From NCBI GenBank assembly GCA_016926925.1, contig JAFGNQ010000196.1, positions 1 through 10,641 of the forward strand: 10,641 nucleotides of DNA, given 5' to 3'. Below are positions 7,429 to 10,641 of this stretch, one piece after another (within the stretch, counting starts at the first letter, position 1; every line of letters starts with the position of its first letter). The notes under the pieces are model-generated. The model did no database searches, was not told where the DNA came from, and saw nothing but the letters and a program-made list of their open reading frames with translations. The translations under genes and the position numbers were made by a program. This stretch comes from Candidatus Aminicenantota bacterium. GTDB taxonomy: Bacteria > Acidobacteriota > Aminicenantia > Aminicenantales > Aminicenantaceae.

Positions 7429-7473
7429 CTTTATGGCAGAAAACGGAAGGTTCTTCAAGAAAAAAAGCGGTTT

Positions 7474-8883
7474 TCAGACAGGTTCTATCGAGGTATGGGC
7501 CGCTATCACAGGGCTGTACGTGTACAGATCTCCCACGGATAGCTTGTGGACATCGTCATTTCCCGTCAACCTGGCAAAATCCTTGAGTTCCTCGGTAGAA
7601 GCCCGGAAAAAATTGGCGAGTCCCCGCGCGGATTTTTCGACATCCAGACGCGCCCGCAACTCAGGGTTTTGGGTGGTGATTCCCATGGGACATTTCCCTG
7701 TGTCACAGATGCGGTACTGCTGGCATCCGATAGCCATCAGGGAGGCGGTTCCGACGGCTATGCCGTCTGCTCCCAGAGCCAAAGCCTTGGCAAAATCAGC
7801 TGAGATCCGGAAGCCGCCGGTTATCAATAATGTGACATCTTTTATCCCGTGATCATCGAGATATTTCCGCGCTCGGTAGAGGGCGAACATTGTGGGGACA
7901 GAAGTCGCTGCCTTGACATATTTGGGCGAAGCCCCTGTAGCACCGGGCCTTCCGTCGATCGTAATGAAATCCGGTTCGGCGAACAGGGCGACTTCCAGGT
8001 CCGCCTCGACGTTTCCGGCAGCGAATTTTATGCCGATAGGCTTGCCTTCGGATGCCTCTCGAAGCCACTCCACTTTGGCTTTCAGAGCCTCGCGTGTCGG
8101 GATGTCTTTGAAATGTGCAGGACTGATGATATCTTTTCCTTCCTCGAACCCCCGGATCTCTGCGATTTCTTTGGTCACTTTATTGCCGGGTAAATGACCT
8201 CCCATACCGGGTTTGGCAGATTGTCCGATCTTGATCTCTACGGCATCGATTTTTTTGAAGTTTTCTTCCGTTGCGCTGTATCGATTGGGGACATATTCAA
8301 ATATGTACCTATAGGCGTTGGCCACAGATTCCGGCAGGATCCCTCCCTCTCCGGAACACATGGCGGTCTTCATTTCCGCGCTTCCTTTAGCCAGGGCAAG
8401 CTTGGCCTCTCTGGACAGCGCCCCGAAGGACATATGCGTGACATAGATCGGCGTTGCTATGACTAAAGGGAGTTTGGCTCTTGGGCCGATGACTGTTTCC
8501 GTGTTTACGGGGGCATCGTGGTCGAGGGGAGTTTTTGCCAACTGGGCGCCCTTGATGAGAATATCATCCCACGAGGGAACGGATTTTCGGGTCCGCATGG
8601 GCTCGATGATCGATTTTCCTGTTTCGGCCATCTCATGGATATCCGCCATATAGCCTTCAAAATCATCAGCCAACCGTTTGTAATCATCGGGAGTCCCGGA
8701 TGCTTCCGCCGGGACTCCTTCAGACACATCCTGAGCCGATGTTCGCTCGGTTACTTTGGACCAAAGGGATTTTCCTGACTCACATACGTGGCACGCCCAA
8801 TCACCAGTGAGATCTTCCCACTTTTTGCCTTCTTTTTTCTCATCAAAGACAGTGTCGCAGACAGAGCATTTGTAGGTGGCCAT
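7474..8883 (-). CDS. Rubredoxin-FMN glutamate synthase-domain fusion protein
   Basis: A 469-residue fusion. Residues 1-42 are a compact rubredoxin-like iron site, with CSVC at 6-9 and CHVC at 31-34; the spacing between the pairs is shorter than in classic rubredoxin. Residues about 95-430 are the FMN-binding synthase core of glutamate synthase: PIYVTHMSFGALS (145-157), SGEGG (177-181), EIKIGQSAKPGMGGHLPG (216-233), TIDGRPGATGASP (308-320) and GADGIAVGTA (371-380). The [3Fe-4S] cysteines are C387, C393 and C398, in the usual C-x5-C-x4-C pattern before MGITTQ. There is no glutamine amidotransferase domain, as in archaeal-type GltB, so ammonia would come from elsewhere or the protein does another flavin redox reaction. 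The start ATG at 8883 has AAAGGA five bases upstream, overlapping the TAA of the rubrerythrin gene, which suggests coupled translation. Operon position suggests the rubredoxin part may exchange electrons with rubrerythrin. Confidence 0.88.
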   Translation of the reverse strand: MATYKCSVCDTVFDEKKEGKKWEDLTGDWACHVCESGKSLWSKVTERTSAQDVSEGVPAEASGTPDDYKRLADDFEGYMADIHEMAETGKSIIEPMRTRKSVPSWDDILIKGAQLAKTPLDHDAPVNTETVIGPRAKLPLVIATPIYVTHMSFGALSREAKLALAKGSAEMKTAMCSGEGGILPESVANAYRYIFEYVPNRYSATEENFKKIDAVEIKIGQSAKPGMGGHLPGNKVTKEIAEIRGFEEGKDIISPAHFKDIPTREALKAKVEWLREASEGKPIGIKFAAGNVEADLEVALFAEPDFITIDGRPGATGASPKYVKAATSVPTMFALYRARKYLDDHGIKDVTLLITGGFRISADFAKALALGADGIAVGTASLMAIGCQQYRICDTGKCPMGITTQNPELRARLDVEKSARGLANFFRASTEELKDFARLTGNDDVHKLSVGDLYTYSPVIAAHTSIEPV

Positions 8884-8892
8884 GACGATCCT

Positions 8893-9414
8893 TTAGAAAT
8901 CCAGGCTTGCCGGCTCGTAGTATTCCTTAGAATTTTTACAGGACGGGCATTTTGGCGGAGGTTCCGTTCCTTCGACAGTGAAGCCGCAGACGCTGCATTT
9001 CCATTTTATGGGTTGCTCTCTTTTAAACACGTTCCCGTTTTTAACCATATCCAGCAGTTTTTTATACCGTTCTCTGTGCTTTTCTTCGATTTTGCCGATC
9101 ATCCTGAACAATAGGGCAGCTTCTTTGTTGCCCTCTTCCTCAGCCTCTTTGGCGAACTGAGGATACATTTCAACGGTTTCATAATTTTCTCCGCTGACAG
9201 CAGCCTGCAGATTTTCCTCTGTGGATCCAATGCCCTTGAGAAGCTTGAAATGATCCCGGGCATGCTCCTTCTCATTGAAGGCCGTCTCTTCGAATATTTT
9301 GGCTATGTAGTGATAGCCTTCCTGTCTGGCAACCTCGGCATAGTACGTGTACTTGTTTCTAGCCTGTGACTCACCGGCAAAGGCCGCTTTGATGTTTTCT
9401 TCGGTTTTTCCCAT
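8893..9414 (-). CDS. rbr: Rubrerythrin
   Basis: A 173-residue cytoplasmic non-haem iron protein that reduces hydrogen peroxide to water in anaerobes and microaerophiles, using electrons from rubredoxin-type donors. Residues 1-130 form the ferritin-like four-helix diiron domain, with ligand-containing motifs AGESQARNKY (13-22), ETAFNEKEHA (43-52), GENYE (75-79) and the ExxH of KIEEKH (108-113). Residues 137-173 form the C-terminal rubredoxin domain with CSVCG (140-144) and CPSCK (156-160). Length and domain order match classical rubrerythrin. The ATG at 9414 has AAGGAG seven bases upstream. It is 31 bases after perR and nine bases before the rubredoxin-fusion gene. I see no separate promoter, so it is probably transcribed with perR and de-repressed when peroxide inactivates PerR. 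Confidence 0.96.
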   Translation of the reverse strand: MGKTEENIKAAFAGESQARNKYTYYAEVARQEGYHYIAKIFEETAFNEKEHARDHFKLLKGIGSTEENLQAAVSGENYETVEMYPQFAKEAEEEGNKEAALLFRMIGKIEEKHRERYKKLLDMVKNGNVFKREQPIKWKCSVCGFTVEGTEPPPKCPSCKNSKEYYEPASLDF

Positions 9415-9445
9415 TTTTTGTCTCCTTTTTTATTTTTATATTAAG

Positions 9446-9898
9446 CTATCGAGCCTTTCGCTCGCTCTGGCAGTTTTTACAAATTCCGTTAATGATCACT
9501 CTCTTGCTTACTACGGTAAATTCATCTCCGATCGTACCGGGAATCTTGAGTTCATCGCAGACCTCGCTGAAGAAATCGATGATTTTTCCACACTTCAGAC
9601 AGTGCAGGTGGTGATGGGTTTGGGTATTCGGGTCAAAGCGTCTCGGTCCCCCGGGTGACTTGACCACATCGATAAGTCCGATTTCCGCCAGGGACAGCAG
9701 TGTTCGATTGACCGTATCGTATGATATATTTGAAAAATCACCCTTCAGAGCTTGATAGACCTCATCCGCGGTGGGGTGACTGCCGGATTTCAGAAGCTCG
9801 CGGTATATGGCAATCCTTTGAGGGGTTATCTTCAGGTCATGTTTTTTACATTCCAGCCTGAAATTATCAAGTTTCTCGGCTTCTGTATTTAATTGCAT
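9446..9898 (-). CDS. perR: PerR-type peroxide-sensing Fur-family repressor
   Basis: A 150-residue Fur-family metalloregulator: N-terminal winged helix (about 10-85, with TPQR at 25-28 and SYDTVNRTL at 59-67) and a C-terminal dimer domain. The metal sites match Bacillus subtilis PerR with a constant shift of +4: sensing-site residues H41, D89, H95, H97 and D108 (PerR H37, D85, H91, H93, D104), and structural zinc cysteines C100, C103, C140 and C143 (PerR C96, C99, C136, C139). In PerR the Fe-bound histidines are oxidised by peroxide and the repressor leaves DNA; this mechanism is inferred here from the residues. The next gene, rubrerythrin, is a classical PerR target. The start at 9898 has no Shine-Dalgarno, unlike most genes in the window, and the promoter just upstream would begin the mRNA about at the ATG itself. 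Fur or Zur are less likely because of the Asp at 108 and the neighbours. Confidence 0.92.
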   Translation of the reverse strand: MQLNTEAEKLDNFRLECKKHDLKITPQRIAIYRELLKSGSHPTADEVYQALKGDFSNISYDTVNRTLLSLAEIGLIDVVKSPGGPRRFDPNTQTHHHLHCLKCGKIIDFFSEVCDELKIPGTIGDEFTVVSKRVIINGICKNCQSERKAR

Positions 9899-9901
9899 AG
9901 T

Positions 9902-9917
9902 ATTATTAAATAGTAAT
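9902..9917. promoter_or_regulatory. Candidate PerR operator 1 (16-bp inverted repeat)
   Basis: ATTATTAAATAGTAAT is an imperfect inverted repeat (six of eight positions pair between halves). It covers the -10 of the perR promoter, and its AT-rich ATTA...TAAT ends resemble Fur-family boxes. Binding here would block RNA polymerase. Confidence 0.45.
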
Positions 9918-9933
9918 TTATATTATTTGTCAA
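9905..9933 (-). promoter_or_regulatory. perR operon promoter
   Basis: On the - strand: TTGACA (9933 down to 9928), 17-base spacer, TTTAAT (9910 down to 9905; five of six consensus bases). Six bases separate the -10 from the A of the perR ATG at 9898, so the expected start of transcription is at or within two bases of that A. The region is very AT-rich, so chance matches are more likely than usual, but the perfect -35 and ideal spacing support it. Confidence 0.6.
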
Positions 9934-9937
9934 TAAT
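9922..9937. promoter_or_regulatory. Candidate PerR operator 2 (16-bp inverted repeat)
   Basis: ATTATTTGTCAATAAT has the same ATTATT start and 16-bp length as operator 1; its six-base arms ATTATT/AATAAT are perfect. It covers the -35. Its centre is exactly 20 bp from that of operator 1, about two helical turns, so two repressor dimers could bind on the same face. Confidence 0.45.
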
Positions 9938-9964
9938 TTTTTTATTTTAATGTCGGCACCGTAT

Positions 9965-9983
9965 TCTCCGGAGACACTTCTCC
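9965..9983. repeat. TCTCC/GGAGA/TCTCC competing inverted repeat
   Basis: TCTCC at 9965-9969, GGAGA at 9970-9974 and TCTCC at 9979-9983. The middle block can pair with either side; only the right-hand pairing has a loop (CACT) that could form a hairpin. No T-run follows, so it is not a standard terminator. It may mean nothing. Confidence 0.3.
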
Positions 9984-10123
9984 ACGAAACGGGCAGAGGT
10001 TGTGTCGAAAGGAAAATCCCCTTTGATTTTTAGAGCCTAAGCCAATCTCTTATCCGTGATTGACCGGGCACGATGCCTATGGAATTGTCGCAAACAGCCG
10101 CAAAAGAACAGCTGCACCTCCGG

Positions 10124-10641
10124 TTAAACGATGTATTTATCCGTTTGCATTCGGCGAAGTTCTTCTTCGACAAGTTTCCGGACGTCGGCCGGCATATCCT
10201 TTTCCCTCGCCAGCATCGGCTTCAATCCCTTTCCAATGCCGTCATCAATAAAGAAAGGCTTGACAAAACTCGAGTCCCAGGTTCTGTCGTCATAAGACCG
10301 GCTTTCCAGCCGTTCAAAAAAGCATTTGATTCCCCTCTCAGGATCTCCTTCGATCTCCCTGAAATAAGACCCGTATATGTGAAGGGAATCGCTGATATCC
10401 ACGTACCTCCCCAGCTTCACCGTTTTTCCCGTCCTTTCAGCAATGCCATCGCCGATCTTTCGCATGAGTGTTGTCAGGGCAATCACATTCTCGAACCAAG
10501 CCTTGAACAAATCACGGCTTCTCCAGTGCGTGTTCATGTTAAAAACATATCCCCCTGTCCCATCTTCACAAAGGCGTCCCCAAACACGCTGCAGACAGGG
10601 CGGATCATCCGTGGGCGGATCCAGTTTGGGATTCCAGGTAA
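10124..10641 (-). CDS. ThyA-family thymidylate synthase, 5'-partial
   Basis: The C-terminal 172 codons of a protein of the thymidylate synthase / dCMP hydroxymethylase family, which makes dTMP from dUMP with methylene-tetrahydrofolate. The frame stays open to the right edge, so the ATG at 10537 is internal. The codons before it read TWNPKLDPPTDDPPCLQRVW, carrying the catalytic Cys in PPCL (codon at 10595-10597). Downstream are WRSRD, matching the phosphate-binding RSxD of E. coli ThyA, an Asn in WFENVIAL exactly eight residues after that Asp (E. coli N177, which selects uracil; dCMP hydroxymethylases have Asp), and SDSLHIYGSY, matching DTHLYSN. Spacing between motifs is five to six residues longer than in E. 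coli ThyA, suggesting a divergent, perhaps archaeal-like, branch. The end, DKYIV, does not resemble the usual C-terminal AV tail strongly. It is separated from perR by 225 bases and is probably unrelated to the stress operon. Confidence 0.8.
   Translation of the reverse strand, partial: TWNPKLDPPTDDPPCLQRVWGRLCEDGTGGYVFNMNTHWRSRDLFKAWFENVIALTTLMRKIGDGIAERTGKTVKLGRYVDISDSLHIYGSYFREIEGDPERGIKCFFERLESRSYDDRTWDSSFVKPFFIDDGIGKGLKPMLAREKDMPADVRKLVEEELRRMQTDKYIV

Larger units (their letters stand above)
9899..10123. other. Intergenic region between perR and the thymidylate synthase-type gene
   Basis: This 225-base gap has the perR promoter and operators in its first 40 bases. The rest holds no gene that I can support. 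It contains a weak inverted repeat, AAAGG (10008-10012) with CCTTT (10020-10024), followed on the + strand by GATTTTT. This looks like a small terminator, but no + strand gene leads into it. No convincing terminator is seen for the thymidylate synthase-type gene. Confidence 0.6.

Noticed and set aside
7429..7473. Terminator after the rubredoxin-fusion gene
   Set aside because: Only four-base stems such as GAAG/CTTC are possible near short T-runs, so no clear end of the perR operon can be assigned.
10060..10251. Short + strand open frame next to the thymidylate synthase-type gene
   Set aside because: It overlaps the 3' end of that gene on the other strand, has no convincing ribosome site, and its product resembles nothing.
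1..10641. CRISPR arrays, tRNA or rRNA genes, insertion sequences, attachment sites
   Set aside because: Reading through the gaps, I found no regular direct repeats, cloverleaf-like sequences, transposase motifs or terminal inverted repeats; genes fill nearly the whole window.

Overview
This is a bacterial window with nine protein-coding genes, two on the + strand (left 1.9 kb) and seven on the - strand, and no RNA gene, CRISPR array or insertion sequence that I could see. Base composition looks mid-range and most genes have a clear Shine-Dalgarno (SD) site. Rubrerythrin, a PerR-type regulator and a rubredoxin-linked flavoprotein suggest an anaerobe or microaerophile. The phylum cannot be fixed from the sequence; a deltaproteobacterium-like, Acidobacteria-like or Aminicenantes-like organism would fit, and that is only inference.

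Layout, left to right. (1) 1-1921, + strand: the 3' part of an SLC13/DASS-type permease, then a protein with the fold signature of APS kinase (CysC) whose ATP-binding and catalytic motifs are altered. (2) 1953-3035, - strand: a Tat-exported N-terminal-nucleophile hydrolase of the glycosylasparaginase / isoaspartyl peptidase family, with its own promoter. (3) 3147-7383, - strand, read from right to left: a secreted metal-dependent amidohydrolase, a creatininase-family amidohydrolase, and a long RelA/SpoT protein, with 36-43 base gaps. The RelA protein has a damaged (p)ppGpp hydrolase site and the EXDD synthetase motif, so it looks like a dedicated alarmone synthetase. (4) 7474-9898, - strand: perR, rubrerythrin and a rubredoxin-glutamate synthase-domain fusion, with gaps of 31 and 9 bases. 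This looks like one peroxide-stress operon. (5) 10124-10641, - strand: the 3' part of a ThyA-family thymidylate synthase that runs off the right edge.

How it fits together: PerR probably controls its own operon through two 16-bp inverted repeats that lie over the -35 and -10 of its promoter. That promoter appears to start transcription at the first base of perR (a leaderless mRNA). Rubrerythrin is a peroxide reductase that needs an electron donor, and the next gene joins a rubredoxin module to an FMN/[3Fe-4S] glutamate synthase core, so the two may share electrons. The hydrolases around relA suggest breakdown of peptides, amides or damaged amino acids next to a starvation signal synthetase, but this link is inferred from gene order alone.

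Most interesting points: the non-canonical CysC-like kinase paired with a transporter that also lacks canonical SLC13 motifs, the RelA with a degenerate hydrolase site, and the perR promoter/operator arrangement.
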